DNA of 64,000 bases from Nonomuraea typhae (GTDB taxonomy: Bacteria; Actinomycetota; Actinomycetes; Streptosporangiales; Streptosporangiaceae), in NCBI RefSeq assembly GCF_009760925.1, contig NZ_VRLV01000011.1, forward strand, positions 124,001 to 188,000, given 5' to 3'. Position 1 is the stretch's first letter, and each line of letters opens with the position of its first letter. A program made the position numbers and the translations under genes. This document shows, piece by piece, positions 14,844 through 23,147 of the stretch. The notes beneath the pieces are model-generated. The model saw nothing but the letters and a program-made list of their open reading frames with translations, made no database searches and had not been told where the DNA came from.

Positions 14844-17213
14844 TTGAAAAAGCTAGGAATTGTCGCGACTACGGTCCTGACCAGCCTTATGACCGTTTTG
14901 CCACCAGCAGTGGCGAAAAATGCGGATCCGCCGACATCGCCGGAAAGAGCGCTCATCGCCAAAGCGGAGAAACAGGGCCCGCTCCGGGTCATCGTGCGCC
15001 TCAAAGACCAGGACGACCAGCAGCCCGTGCTGGCCGCGGTCAGCGAGGAGAGGGTGCTGCGGCGCTACGAACACTTCCCGCTGCTGGCCATGCAGGTCGG
15101 CAGCGAGGGCATCGCGCAGCTCGCCGCCTCCGCCCACGTCATCGGCATCCAGGAGGACCCGATCGGCGATCCGGGCCTGGCCTCCACCATCCCGCTCATC
15201 GGCGCCGACCGTGCCCACACCCGCGGCTTCACCGGCACCGGCCAGACCGTGGCGGTCCTGGACACCGGCATCGACCGCGACCACCCGTTCTTCGGCAACC
15301 GGATCGTGGACGAAGCCTGCTTCTCCAACCCGATGAACACCACCAGCCAGCAGTCGCTGTGCCCCAACGGCCAGACCACGCAGACCGGCGCCGGATCGGC
15401 CGACGCCGAGACGGCGCGCTGCCTCAACGGCACCGCCAACCTGTGCGCGCACGGCACCCACGTGGCCGGCATCGCCGCGGGCGGCGCGGGCGTGGCCGGC
15501 TCGCCCGGGCCCGGCGTGGCGCCGGCCGCGACCATCATCGCCATCCAGATCTTCGTCCGGTTCAACTCCGGCTGCCCCGGCGGCAACAACCCGTGCGTGC
15601 GCTACTTCGGCTCCGACCTGCTGGCCGGGCTGGACCGCGTCTTCGACCTGCGCAACAACTTCACCATCGCCGCGGCCAACATGAGCGTGTACGAGGGCGC
15701 CGTGCAGACCGCCGCCTGCGACACCGACAACCGCAAGGCGGCGGTGGACCGGCTCCTCAACGCCGGCATCGCCTCGGTCATGATCGCCGGCAACGAGGCC
15801 GACGACCCGGGCGTGCGCGCGCCGGGCTGCATCTCCACCGCCGTGACCGTGGGCAACTCCACCGACAACGACACCATCGCCAACAGCAGCGGCAGAGGCC
15901 CCCTGCTCGACCTGTTCGCACCGGGCACCAGCGTGGACTCGTCCGTCCCCGACGACGCCTGGGCGAACTTCGACGGCACCTCGATGGCCGCCCCGCACGT
16001 GGCCGGGGCCTTCGCCGTGATGCGCCAGGCGTTCCCCGGCGAAGGCGTCAACCAGATCCTGAACAGGCTGCGCGCGGCCGGGGTCGCCATCACCTACACC
16101 ACCGGCGGTCAGCAGGTCACCACGCCACGGCTCGACCTGGGCGCCGCGCTGCCGCCCAACCAGGCTCCGCAGGTCTCCATCGACCCCGGCCAGGTCAAGG
16201 AGATCGACGAGGGCCAGGAGGTCACCGCCCGCGCGAACTTCACCGACGCCGCCGCCGACGGCCCCTTCACCGGGCAGATCGAATGGGGATTCGGCGACCT
16301 CGACCCCGGCACGATCGGTGACGGGACGCTCACGGGCGCGCGGCGCTACGGCGACAACGGCTCCTTCGAGGTCACGATGAGCGTGACCGACAAGGAGGGC
16401 GCCACCGGCTCGGCCGCCTTCCCGCTGACCGTCAAGAACGCGGCTCCGGCGGCGGTCATCGACGAGTCGGCCGCGGCCCCGGTCAACGGCACGCCCACGG
16501 TCGTCGGCCCGCGCATGGGCGAGCTCCAGCTCAAGGCCCGGATCACCGACCCGGGCAGCGACGATCTCAAGAACACCTGGACGTGGGGCGACGGCACGGA
16601 GACGACCACCACCTCGCTGGTCAACCCGCCCGACCAGGACCCGCTGCCCAGCCCGGACGTGCAGCCGCGCGACATCACCGACACCGGCCGGCACTCCTGG
16701 CCGGAGCCCTGCTTGTACGACGTCAAGCTGACCACGGCCGACGACGACGGTGGCGCCGGCGAGGACGCGGTCAAGGTCCTCGTCACCGGCGCCCACCCGC
16801 GCCGGCTGCCCACGGCCTACTGGGTCAGCCAGTACCGGCCGGGTCCGCGGCTCCCGACGGACCTGCCGGTGCGCACGCTCACCTGCTACCTGGACATCGC
16901 CCAGTACGCGAGCAAGGTCTTCTCCGAGGCCGTGGACGCCTCCACCCGGGACAAGGCGCTGCGGATCCTGGCGACGCTGAGCATCGGCCCGAAGGACAGG
17001 CTGGACGCCCAGCTCCTGACCGCCTGGCTCAACTTCGCCAACGGCTCCGTCGCCTACAACCAGCTGGTGGACACGGACTTCAACTTCCGCCCGGAGACGA
17101 AGTTCGCCGACGCCGTGGCCGCCGCGGAGGCGGTCCGGCTCAACCCGAACGCGCCCGCGGCCGACCTGCTGCGGCAGATGAGGATCATGGAGTGGATCAA
17201 CCTCGGCTTCTAG
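14844..17213 (+). CDS. Secreted S8 subtilisin-like protease with PKD domains
   Basis: 789-residue exported subtilase. TTG start with GGAGGAA 7 bases upstream. Signal peptide to about residue 25, I9 propeptide to about 110 (VIVRLKDQ to IGIQEDP), then the S8 domain with Asp 140 (VLDTGID), His 203 (HGTHVAGIAAG) and Ser 380 (GTSMAAPHVAG). Two PKD-like beta domains follow, one beginning APQVSIDPGQV and one around LQLKARITDPGSDDL. The last 130 residues (from about RRLPTAYWVSQYRPG) are helical and unfamiliar. Extracellular proteolysis is expected. Probably in one operon with the I9-type gene. Confidence 0.93.
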   Translation: MKKLGIVATTVLTSLMTVLPPAVAKNADPPTSPERALIAKAEKQGPLRVIVRLKDQDDQQPVLAAVSEERVLRRYEHFPLLAMQVGSEGIAQLAASAHVIGIQEDPIGDPGLASTIPLIGADRAHTRGFTGTGQTVAVLDTGIDRDHPFFGNRIVDEACFSNPMNTTSQQSLCPNGQTTQTGAGSADAETARCLNGTANLCAHGTHVAGIAAGGAGVAGSPGPGVAPAATIIAIQIFVRFNSGCPGGNNPCVRYFGSDLLAGLDRVFDLRNNFTIAAANMSVYEGAVQTAACDTDNRKAAVDRLLNAGIASVMIAGNEADDPGVRAPGCISTAVTVGNSTDNDTIANSSGRGPLLDLFAPGTSVDSSVPDDAWANFDGTSMAAPHVAGAFAVMRQAFPGEGVNQILNRLRAAGVAITYTTGGQQVTTPRLDLGAALPPNQAPQVSIDPGQVKEIDEGQEVTARANFTDAAADGPFTGQIEWGFGDLDPGTIGDGTLTGARRYGDNGSFEVTMSVTDKEGATGSAAFPLTVKNAAPAAVIDESAAAPVNGTPTVVGPRMGELQLKARITDPGSDDLKNTWTWGDGTETTTTSLVNPPDQDPLPSPDVQPRDITDTGRHSWPEPCLYDVKLTTADDDGGAGEDAVKVLVTGAHPRRLPTAYWVSQYRPGPRLPTDLPVRTLTCYLDIAQYASKVFSEAVDASTRDKALRILATLSIGPKDRLDAQLLTAWLNFANGSVAYNQLVDTDFNFRPETKFADAVAAAEAVRLNPNAPAADLLRQMRIMEWINLGF

Positions 17214-18160
17214 CCGGGTGAAGCGGGCCCGTGCGTCAGGTGGCGCACGGGCTCTTCCTCGCCTCCGGCGAACACCGCGCGCACGCGCTCGCGCAGCCAG
17301 GCGTGCGCCGGATCGACGTCGTGCCGGGGATGCCACGCCTGCGAGAGCACCAGCGGCGGCAGCTCCAGCGGGAGCGGGAACGTCACCAGGCCGAGCGCGT
17401 CGAGGGTGGGCCCGACCATCCAGGCGGCCGCCATGCCGACCAGGTCCGTCTCCCGCACCACGAGCAGGGAGGTGGAGAACGTCGGGACCGTGCCGCCAAC
17501 CCGGCGGGCGAGTCCCAGAGCGGCCAGCGCGTCGTCGATGGGCCCCCGGGTGCGTCCCTTGCGCGAGGCGATCACATGGTCGAACGCGGCGAAGCGCTCC
17601 GGCGTGACAGGGCCGTCCAGCAGAGGGTGCCCGGCCCGGACCACGCCCAGCGGCGCGCGGCTGGCCAGCGGCTCGACCAGGGTCTCCGGCGCCGGGTCGC
17701 TGATGATCGTGACCTCCAGCTCGGCCAGGCCGTCCCGCAGGGCGAGCTGGTCGCCCGGCCCCTCGGAGATGAAGCGCAGCCGCACGCCCGGCGCCGTCGC
17801 GGCCAGCTCGGTCAGCAGCGGGGCCGCAGCGGCCATGATCACCGGGTCTGAGGCGAGGATCACGAACTCGCGCACCAGCGTCGCCGGGTCCGGCGCCCCC
17901 GGCGGCGTGAACACCCGCCGCGCCCCCTCCACCAGTGCGCGCACCTCGGCCCGCACGGCCAGCGCCCGGGGCGTGGGCACCATCCGCTGCCCCGACCGGA
18001 CCAGGATCGGATCGCCCATCGCCTTCCTGATCCGGCCGAGCGTCCTGCTCATCGCCGGCTCGGACAGGTGCAGCCGGTGCGCGGCGCCGGACACGCTGCC
18101 CTCGTCCAGCAGCACGTCCAGAGCGATCAGCAGGTCGAGGCTCGGTTGCGTCTGACGCAT
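17210..18160 (-). CDS. LysR-family transcriptional regulator
   Basis: 316-residue LysR protein: N-terminal HTH (LLIALDVLLDEGSVSGAAHRLHLSEPAMSRTLGRIRK) and a periplasmic-binding-protein-like effector domain. Ligand unknown. It is divergent from an MFS exporter with 90 bases between them, so the exporter is the likely target. Ribosome site GGAG lies before the ATG. The stop overlaps the convergent subtilase stop by 4 bases. Confidence 0.92.
   Translation of the reverse strand: MRQTQPSLDLLIALDVLLDEGSVSGAAHRLHLSEPAMSRTLGRIRKAMGDPILVRSGQRMVPTPRALAVRAEVRALVEGARRVFTPPGAPDPATLVREFVILASDPVIMAAAAPLLTELAATAPGVRLRFISEGPGDQLALRDGLAELEVTIISDPAPETLVEPLASRAPLGVVRAGHPLLDGPVTPERFAAFDHVIASRKGRTRGPIDDALAALGLARRVGGTVPTFSTSLLVVRETDLVGMAAAWMVGPTLDALGLVTFPLPLELPPLVLSQAWHPRHDVDPAHAWLRERVRAVFAGGEEEPVRHLTHGPASPG
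17227..17252 (+). terminator. Terminator for the subtilase, inside the lysR 3' end
   Basis: GCCCGTGCG (17227-17235) pairs with CGCACGGGC (17244-17252), a perfect 9-base stem with 8-base loop, 14 bases after the protease stop. It lies within coding sequence of the convergent LysR gene. Confidence 0.55.
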
Positions 18161-18168
18161 ATATCTCC

Positions 18169-18181
18169 TGCAAAAGTTGCA
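18169..18181. promoter_or_regulatory. LysR-type binding dyad
   Basis: TGCAA (18169-18173), 3 bases, TTGCA (18177-18181): a perfect short dyad with the T-N11-A form of LysR boxes, 9 bases upstream of the lysR start and 70 bases upstream of the MFS gene. Position fits autoregulation and control of the exporter. Confidence 0.55.
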
Positions 18182-18250
18182 TTTGAGGTTAGGCCGACCC
18201 TCAGCCTACGGTGAGCGCATTCCCACCACCTCATCTCCCGGGGGACTCCC

Positions 18251-19600
18251 ATGTCTGTCACCAGGCCCGGCCGTGTCCTGGCCGTCATGTCATCGGCCGT
18301 CGTCGTCGCGGTCGCCCTCGTGGCCGCGGTCAACCTCGCCCTGCCCACGCTGGCCGCGAGCGAGCTGAGACCCACGCCCGCGCAGCTCGTCTGGATCGTC
18401 GACGCCTACGTGCTCGTCTTCGCCTGCCTGCTCATCCCCGCGGGCGCCGCCGGGGACCGGTTCGGCCGCAAGGGCGTGTTCCTGGCCGGGCTCGGCGTCT
18501 TCGCGCTCGGCTGCCTGACCGCCGCGCTCGCGCCGGACGTGGCCGTGCTGATCGCCGGGCGGGCCCTCAGCGGCGCGGGGGCCGCCATGGTCATGCCCGG
18601 CTCCCTCGCGCTGTCCGTGCACGCCTACCCCGCCGAGCGGCGCGGCCACGCCGTCGCCGTCTGGACCGCCGCCACCGGCATCGCCGGGGTCGTCGGCAAC
18701 ATCGGCGGCGGGCTGGTCATACAGTTCCTGCCGTGGCGGGCGTTGTTCGCGGTCATGGTGCCGATCGCGCTCGTGCTGGCGCTGCTGGCCGCCCTCCTGG
18801 CGCCGCGCGTGGACCGGCACGACGCCGCGCTCGACGTGCCCGGCGCCGTCCTCCTGACCGCCGCCTCGGTCGCGCTGGTCGGCGGCATCGTCGAGGGACC
18901 CGCGACCGGCTGGGCCAGCCCGCTCGTCATCGCGGCCTTCGCCGGCGCGCTGGTGTTGTTCGCCGCCTTCGCCTTCCACCAGTCGCGTACGGCCCGGCCG
19001 CTGCTGGACCCGCGCCTGTTCCGGCTGCCCGGACTGCGCGCGGGCAGTCTGGGCGTGGCGGTGACGTTCTTCGGGATGTTCGCCCTGTTCTTCGTCAACG
19101 CCGGCTTTCTCCAGGACGTCAAGGGCTTCTCCCCGCTGCTGACCGGGCTGGCGATCCTGCCGCTGGCGATCCCGATGATCGTGTTGTCGCGGATGTCGGG
19201 GCGGTTCAACCGGTTCACCGCGGTCGCCGCTGGGATCCTCGGGAACGTGGCCGGGCTGGTCCTGCTGTCGTTCGCCGACGCGGCCATGCCGTACCCGGTC
19301 TATGCCATCGGGCTGGTGGCCATGGGGGCGTCCATGGGGCTCTGCCTGCCGGTGCTCTCGCACGAGATCATGGCCAGCCTGCCGCCCGCGCGGGCCGGGC
19401 TCGGGTCCGGGCTCAACAGCGCCGCCCGGGAGCTGGGCAGCGCAGTCGGCGTGGCGATCATGGGGACGGTCGCCGCCACCGCCGGCACCGGGGCCGCCTA
19501 CCTGACGGTGGCCGCGGTGGTGCTGGCCGGTGGCCTGGTGGCGCTGGGCTGGTTCAGGAGCCGCTTGACGAGATCACACTCGTTGTCCCCGACTGCGTGA
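18251..19600 (+). CDS. MFS drug/H+ antiporter (DHA2-like)
   Basis: 449-residue major-facilitator exporter with about 14 hydrophobic helices, as in the DHA2 family of proton-driven multidrug pumps. Visible motif A-like loop AGAAGDRFGRKGVFLAG after helix 2 and the motif C region GIAGVVGNIGGGLVIQFLPWR. Substrate unknown. Divergent from the LysR regulator, which probably controls it. The last 47 bases overlap the convergent amidohydrolase gene. Confidence 0.92.
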   Translation: MSVTRPGRVLAVMSSAVVVAVALVAAVNLALPTLAASELRPTPAQLVWIVDAYVLVFACLLIPAGAAGDRFGRKGVFLAGLGVFALGCLTAALAPDVAVLIAGRALSGAGAAMVMPGSLALSVHAYPAERRGHAVAVWTAATGIAGVVGNIGGGLVIQFLPWRALFAVMVPIALVLALLAALLAPRVDRHDAALDVPGAVLLTAASVALVGGIVEGPATGWASPLVIAAFAGALVLFAAFAFHQSRTARPLLDPRLFRLPGLRAGSLGVAVTFFGMFALFFVNAGFLQDVKGFSPLLTGLAILPLAIPMIVLSRMSGRFNRFTAVAAGILGNVAGLVLLSFADAAMPYPVYAIGLVAMGASMGLCLPVLSHEIMASLPPARAGLGSGLNSAARELGSAVGVAIMGTVAATAGTGAAYLTVAAVVLAGGLVALGWFRSRLTRSHSLSPTA

Positions 19601-20876
19601 CCGGGCGGCCGGAGACCAGGACCAGGTCGAGGTCGCGCAGGTCGGCCAGGCGGGTCAGGGGGTTGCCGCGGACCGCGATGACGTCGGCGCGCCGGCCCGC
19701 CTCCAGAACCCCGGCCACGCCGCCCAGCCCGATCGCCTCGGCCGCCCGGACCGTGGCCAGCTCGATGATCTCCGCGTTGCCGAGGCCCGCCTCCGCCCAC
19801 GCCTCCAGCCCGCCGACGTAGCCGTCGACGGAGTTGGCCAGGGACCCCAGCACGAAGCCGGAATCGGTGCCGGCGATCAGCTTCACCCCGGCCGCGTGCA
19901 TCCGGCTGACGACCGACAGCCAGCGCTCCATCCGCTCGATGCCGACGATCTCGCCCATCGTCCAGTAGAGGCCGTGGACGGTCGGGCACACGTAGGTCTC
20001 GGCGGCGGCGATCCGGTCAACCAGTTCGGGGTCGTAGGCGTGGCCGCCCGTCGCGTCGAGGAACGTGCAGTGCTCGATCGTGGCCACGCCCGCCTCGAGG
20101 GCGCTGCGGATCGCGTCCGGGGCGTGCGCGTGGGCGGCCACGCCCTTGCCCCTTCCCGCCGCTTCCTCCACCACGACCCTGATCTGGGCCGCGGTGTACT
20201 GCGACTGCCAGCTCTGGGGCCCGCCCGGCGTCATCCGCCCGCCCGAGGCCATGACCTTCAGGCAGTCGGCGCCCGCGCGCAGGTTCTCCCTGGCCACGCG
20301 GCGGATGGCGGCCTCGTCGTCGGCTTCGCCGCCCATGTGCCAGCAGTGGCCGCCGGTGATGGTGATCGGGCGGGTGGCGGCCACCACGTGCGGCCCCACG
20401 GCCAGCCCCGCCTCGATCGCGTCCCGTAACTCGAGGTCGAGGAACCCGCGCCCGCCCAGGTCACGGGCGGTGGTCACGCCCGCCGCGACGAGCTTGCGGG
20501 CGTTCTCGGCCATGCGCAGCAGCAGGCGGGCGTCGGTCTCCTGGGCCGTGCCGGAGGAGAAGCCCAGGTGCACGTGGGCGTCCACGAGCCCGGGCAGGAC
20601 CGTGCGGCCGGGAAGCTCGACGATCTCCGCGCCCTCCGGCCCGCCGTCCCGTCCGCCCTCCGGTCGGCGCTCCGGTCCGTCCTCCGGTCGGCGCTCCGGT
20701 CCGTCCTCCGGTCCGTCCTCCGGTCGGCGCTCCCGGCGGCCCTCCGGGCGGTCCTCCGGTGTGCCGTTGCGCGGGCCGACGGCGGTGATGACGCCGCCGT
20801 CGATCAGGATCTCGCCGTTCTCGATGATCTCGCCTGGGCGGCCGGTGAGTATCCGGTCCGCGCGGATGATCCTCAT
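19554..20876 (-). CDS. Amidohydrolase (imidazolonepropionase-like) with repeat insert
   Basis: 440-residue metal-dependent amidohydrolase. Metal ligands: DAHVHLG, Lys in CLKVMASGG (carbamylated in relatives), His in AHAHAPDA and IEHCTFLD, and Asp in GTDSGF. The closest subgroup includes Xaa-Pro dipeptidases and organophosphate-type prolidases. Between ITAVGPRNGT and EIVELPGRTVLPGLVDAH lies an insertion of about 45 residues made of repeated PERRPEDG-like units, in a small beta domain where relatives have a short loop. It is probably a surface linker and unlikely to touch the active site. Confidence 0.9.
   Translation of the reverse strand: MRIIRADRILTGRPGEIIENGEILIDGGVITAVGPRNGTPEDRPEGRRERRPEDGPEDGPERRPEDGPERRPEGGRDGGPEGAEIVELPGRTVLPGLVDAHVHLGFSSGTAQETDARLLLRMAENARKLVAAGVTTARDLGGRGFLDLELRDAIEAGLAVGPHVVAATRPITITGGHCWHMGGEADDEAAIRRVARENLRAGADCLKVMASGGRMTPGGPQSWQSQYTAAQIRVVVEEAAGRGKGVAAHAHAPDAIRSALEAGVATIEHCTFLDATGGHAYDPELVDRIAAAETYVCPTVHGLYWTMGEIVGIERMERWLSVVSRMHAAGVKLIAGTDSGFVLGSLANSVDGYVGGLEAWAEAGLGNAEIIELATVRAAEAIGLGGVAGVLEAGRRADVIAVRGNPLTRLADLRDLDLVLVSGRPVTQSGTTSVISSSGS
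20651..20760. repeat. In-frame tandem repeat inside amidohydrolase gene
   Basis: Repeated 12-base blocks CCTCCGGTCGGCG/CTCCGGTCCGTC alternate to give 24-base units (for example 20656-20703), followed by degenerate copies. All are multiples of three, so the reading frame is kept. On the minus strand they encode alternating charged RRPEDGPE-type residues. Confidence 0.75.
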
Positions 20877-20908
20877 TCGGCCCAGACTGCCACAGCCTTT
20901 TCGCCGGC

Positions 20909-20938
20909 GTACGGCGGAGCCGGGCGGCCCCGCCGTAC
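20909..20938 (-). terminator. Hairpin terminator after the beta-helix gene
   Basis: GTACGGCGG (20909-20917) pairs with CCGCCGTAC (20930-20938), 9-base perfect stem, 8 bases after the stop of the minus-strand beta-helix gene and before the amidohydrolase start. Confidence 0.65.
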
Positions 20939-20946
20939 CTCGTGGG

Positions 20947-22245
20947 TCAGTACTCGTAGGCGCCGGCCTCGATGGTGCCGTTGCCGCCCACGGGGGCGCC
21001 GGCCAGGTCGAGGTCGTTGTACTTGACGTTGCCCAGGCCGACGGCGGGGCTGCCGGCCTTCAGGCGCAGGGGGTTGGCGGTGTCGAACAGCGGGTCGGCG
21101 TGCTTGTTGCCGGTGCCGGGAGGCATCTGGTACTGGCCGCCGTAGAAGACGTTGCGGGTGTTGTCGGTGAAGCCGGATTCGGCGTAGCCGCTCTTCTTGG
21201 CGGCGTAGATCACGTTCTGGGTGAGCTTGAGGTGCCGGTTGGTGCACCCGGCGTCGCAGACCACGCCCTCGGCCGCGGCGTTGGTCAGGTAGATCGAGTT
21301 GTTGCGGAAGATCGTGCCGAAGACCGGGCCGTTGGGCTCGGGCTTGCCGTTGTCGTGGACGGCACCACGGGTGATCATGCCGCCGCGGCCCTTGGCGCCG
21401 TAGACGGCGTTGTACTCGAAGACGTTGTCGTCGGCGGTGCCGCCCGGGCCGATCCCGAGTTCGGTGAAGGTGTCGTTGTCGATCGAGACGTTGTGGTGGA
21501 TGCGGTTGCGCGAGCCGTTGAAGATCTCGACGGCGGCGCCGTCCCAGTCGTAGTCGTAGCTGAAGGCGACCGAGCCCCGCATCGTGTTCCACGCGATGTT
21601 GGCGTCGTCACCGTGCACGAGCACGGCGAAGGCGCCGGAGTCGTCGTTGGGGTGGACTTCCTTCGGCGTGAGCTTGCTCATCTTGTTGTTGTTGACGAAG
21701 TCGTTGGCGGTCACCGCGGTGTACTTGGCGCCCGCGTCGATGAAGACGCCGGCCGCGGCACCGGTGACGAGGTTGCGCTCGACGACGTTGTCGTTGCCGC
21801 GCACCTTGATGCCGGACCACGAGCAGCGGCCCGCGTCGCCGTCCACTCCGATCTGCAGGTTGTAAACCTCCAGGTAGTTGCCCGCAAGGTCGACGCACGC
21901 CTCGCCGTCGTCCTTGACGACGGGCCGGGCGCCGGTGCCGTACGCGTCGATCACGATGGGGGCGGCGGCGGTGCCGGACTCGGCCACGGTCAGCCTGTCG
22001 GGGAACTGACCGCCGCGCTTCAGCAGCAGCTTGGCGCCGGGGACCAGGGTGGCCGACGACGCCTTGGCCAGGCTCCGCCACGCGGTGGCCGCCGAGGTGC
22101 CGTTGTTGGCGTCGTCGCCGTTGACATCATCGACGTAGTAGACGGGGGCGGCGGCCGCCGCCGCGCTGGTCGCTCCGATGCCGGCGCCCGCCAGGGCGAC
22201 CGCGAGCGTCACACAGATCCTTAACAAGGATGGCCTCACCTTCAC
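20947..22245 (-). CDS. Secreted right-handed beta-helix protein (polysaccharide-active candidate)
   Basis: 432-residue exported protein. GTG start, signal peptide ending AAAAA at about 34, then YYVDDVNGDDANNGTSAATAWRSL, the typical entry to pectate-lyase-like parallel beta-helices. Following coils contain repeated N-rich turns (NYLEVYNLQI, NRIHHNVSIDNDTF, DDNVFEYNAVYG). Such folds occur in polysaccharide lyases and glycosidases. Specificity cannot be read. Codon 8 is the rare TTA (22222-22224). A perfect cellobiose-type operator lies 46 bases upstream, so it is probably induced with cellulose or other plant polysaccharide. Confidence 0.83.
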   Translation of the reverse strand: MKVRPSLLRICVTLAVALAGAGIGATSAAAAAAPVYYVDDVNGDDANNGTSAATAWRSLAKASSATLVPGAKLLLKRGGQFPDRLTVAESGTAAAPIVIDAYGTGARPVVKDDGEACVDLAGNYLEVYNLQIGVDGDAGRCSWSGIKVRGNDNVVERNLVTGAAAGVFIDAGAKYTAVTANDFVNNNKMSKLTPKEVHPNDDSGAFAVLVHGDDANIAWNTMRGSVAFSYDYDWDGAAVEIFNGSRNRIHHNVSIDNDTFTELGIGPGGTADDNVFEYNAVYGAKGRGGMITRGAVHDNGKPEPNGPVFGTIFRNNSIYLTNAAAEGVVCDAGCTNRHLKLTQNVIYAAKKSGYAESGFTDNTRNVFYGGQYQMPPGTGNKHADPLFDTANPLRLKAGSPAVGLGNVKYNDLDLAGAPVGGNGTIEAGAYEY

Positions 22246-22290
22246 GACAAGATCGGTTAGGTTTGTGCGGCTCCCACCATAGGCGAAAAG

Positions 22291-22304
22291 TGGGAGCGCT
22301 CCCA
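22291..22304. promoter_or_regulatory. CebR/CelR-type operator
   Basis: TGGGAGCGCTCCCA is a perfect 14-base palindrome. It is identical to the operator described for the LacI-family cellobiose sensors CebR of Streptomyces and CelR of Thermobifida. It lies upstream of the beta-helix gene, and a half-site CTCCCA occurs at 22271-22276. It also lies only 16 bases past the cobF stop, so its only sensible target is the beta-helix gene. Confidence 0.85.
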
Positions 22305-22319
22305 GATCTTCGGAAAAGG

Positions 22320-23066
22320 TCAGACCCTACGCAGCAGATAGGTGTCCATGATCCAGCCCTTGCGCTCGCGGGCCTCGGCGCGCACCCGCCGGATCTCGTC
22401 CTCGACCTCGGGCACCGGCCCCTCCACCCGGATCTCGTCTGGAGTGCCCAGGTAGGCGCCCCAATAGATGCGCCACTCCGGGCCCAGCCCGGCGAAGGAG
22501 CAGTGGGCGTCCAGCATGACCAGGACGTCGTCGGCCGGCGGCCCCTCCGCGGCCAGGCGGCGGCCGGTCGTGACCTGCACCGGGCGGCCGACCCGGGTGA
22601 GGCTGGCGCGATGGGTGGCGGTCAGGGCGGAGATGCTCGTGATGCCCGGGATCACCGCGTAGGAGAAGTCCACCCGGCCCGCGGCCAGGACCTCCTCGAC
22701 GATGGCCAGCGTGCTGTCGTACAACCCCGGATCGCCCCACACCAGGAAAGCCCCGGTCTGTCCGTCCGGCAGCTCGTCGGCGATCAGGCGCTCGTAGATG
22801 GCGGCCCGGCGGTTGCGCCAGTCCTCGACCGCACTGGTGTAGGCGGGCGTGGTGCGGTCCCGCTCGGGGTCCTCCGCCTCGACGATCCGGTACGGCTGCC
22901 GCCCGTGCTCCTCGATGAGACGCTGCCGCAGGTCGGTCAGGTCGTGCTTGACCGCGCCCTTGTCCAGGATGAAGAAGACCTGCGTGGCGGCGATGGCCTT
23001 GACGGCCTGGAGGGTCAGGTGGTCGGGGTCGCCGGCGCCGATGCCGACGATGAGGATGCGTTTCAC
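22320..23066 (-). CDS. cobF: Precorrin-6A synthase (deacetylating), CobF
   Basis: 248-residue SAM-dependent tetrapyrrole methylase that methylates C1 and removes acetate in the aerobic cobalamin pathway. Visible: N-terminal ILIVGIGAGDPDHLTLQA (SAM loop 1), WGDPGLYDSTLAIVEE and the core VIPGITSISALTA. Presence of CobF identifies the oxygen-dependent route. It stands alone on the minus strand, divergent from the PPOX-cobL-cobM-cobK operon with an 81-base shared promoter region. Confidence 0.95.
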   Translation of the reverse strand: MKRILIVGIGAGDPDHLTLQAVKAIAATQVFFILDKGAVKHDLTDLRQRLIEEHGRQPYRIVEAEDPERDRTTPAYTSAVEDWRNRRAAIYERLIADELPDGQTGAFLVWGDPGLYDSTLAIVEEVLAAGRVDFSYAVIPGITSISALTATHRASLTRVGRPVQVTTGRRLAAEGPPADDVLVMLDAHCSFAGLGPEWRIYWGAYLGTPDEIRVEGPVPEVEDEIRRVRAEARERKGWIMDTYLLRRV

Positions 23067-23147
23067 CGGGTTGAGTCTGCCTTCGGAGGGAACGACGGGC
23101 GCGATTACGATATCCCCGGCTGTCCAGGCTTGGGGCGAAGGAGACGT

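Noticed and set aside
14853..18182. Minus-strand open frame of 1109 codons across the subtilase and lysR
   Set aside because: Shadow frame of high-GC coding DNA. The plus-strand subtilase has all catalytic motifs; the minus frame is low-complexity Arg/Gly/Ala/Val without a known domain.
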